A stretch of DNA of 32,743 nt from an uncultured Clostridia bacterium (GTDB taxonomy: Bacteria > Bacillota > Clostridia > Oscillospirales > CAG-272), in assembly GCA_947630015.1 (NCBI GenBank), contig CANRFY010000023.1, positions 1 to 32,743 of the forward strand. Direction: 5' to 3'. Positions 32,606-32,743 of the stretch are shown piece after piece. Position 1 is the stretch's first letter; each line of letters begins with the position of its first letter. The notes beneath the pieces were generated by a model that saw only the letters and a list, made by a program, of their open reading frames with translations, searched no databases and had not been told where the DNA came from. Made by a program: the position numbers and the translations under genes.

Positions 32606-32743
32606 GAAGTCCTGGACGGCCTTGCCGTCCCCTTTCCGACAGTAGCTGACGGGAAGTCCTGGACGTGAAGTCCTGGACGGCCTTGCCGTCCCCTTTCCGA
32701 CAGTAGCTGACGGGAAGTCCTGGACGTGAAGTCCTGGACGGCC
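32606..32743. repeat. 61-bp tandem repeats at the right edge (at least 2.2 copies)
   Basis: Units begin at 32606, 32667 and 32728, a period of 61 bases, and the third runs off the window. Each has GGACGGC-CTT-GCCGTCC, a perfect 7-bp hairpin, and two copies of GAAGTCCTGGACG. The array directly follows the plus-strand terminator. It could be a protein-binding array or an intergenic repeat typical of the host. Confidence 0.9.

Noticed and set aside
32606..32743. Tandem repeats as a CRISPR array
   Set aside because: The whole 61-bp unit repeats, with no unique spacers between copies.

Overview
The window looks like part of a tailed, siphovirus-type phage or prophage of a Gram-positive Clostridia host; Oscillospiraceae or Faecalibacterium-like bacteria are a guess. 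Support comes from strong AGGAGG-type ribosome sites, many GTG and TTG starts, consensus sigma-A promoters, and an HK97-style head and tail gene order. Nearly every gene lies on the minus strand, so the phage reads from right to left. The long plus-strand open frames opposite these genes are compositional shadows.

From right to left, 32743-30820 holds a plus-strand gene for a sigma/HTH-like protein, its promoter and terminator, and 61-bp tandem repeats. Its codon use looks different from the phage genes, so it may be host or integrative-element DNA. At 30819-24143 lies an early/replication block: a tyrosine recombinase with a perfect promoter, an SF2-helicase-like P-loop protein, a 58-aa protein, a 261-bp noncoding element with terminal inverted repeats, a 906-aa single-chain RNA polymerase with a DxDGD active site, and a winged-helix/zinc protein translationally coupled to it. 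At 24103-20200 come a metallophosphoesterase, a second tyrosine recombinase, an HU-like protein and a zinc-finger terminase-associated protein. From 20203 to the left edge are the late genes: large terminase, portal, protease/scaffold, major capsid, connector and neck genes, major tail protein, chaperone-like gene, and a tape measure protein cut by the window edge.

Two late genes are broken by three group I introns. The large terminase has two and the major tail protein has one that carries a GIY-YIG homing endonuclease. P, Q, R and S core elements, P1 and P10 pairings, and the proteins restored by splicing define the junctions closely.

A working model is that host sigma-A polymerase transcribes the right-hand early genes, including the phage polymerase, which then reads the more than 20-kb late operon. 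No convincing sigma-A promoter is visible in that operon. This last step is inference.
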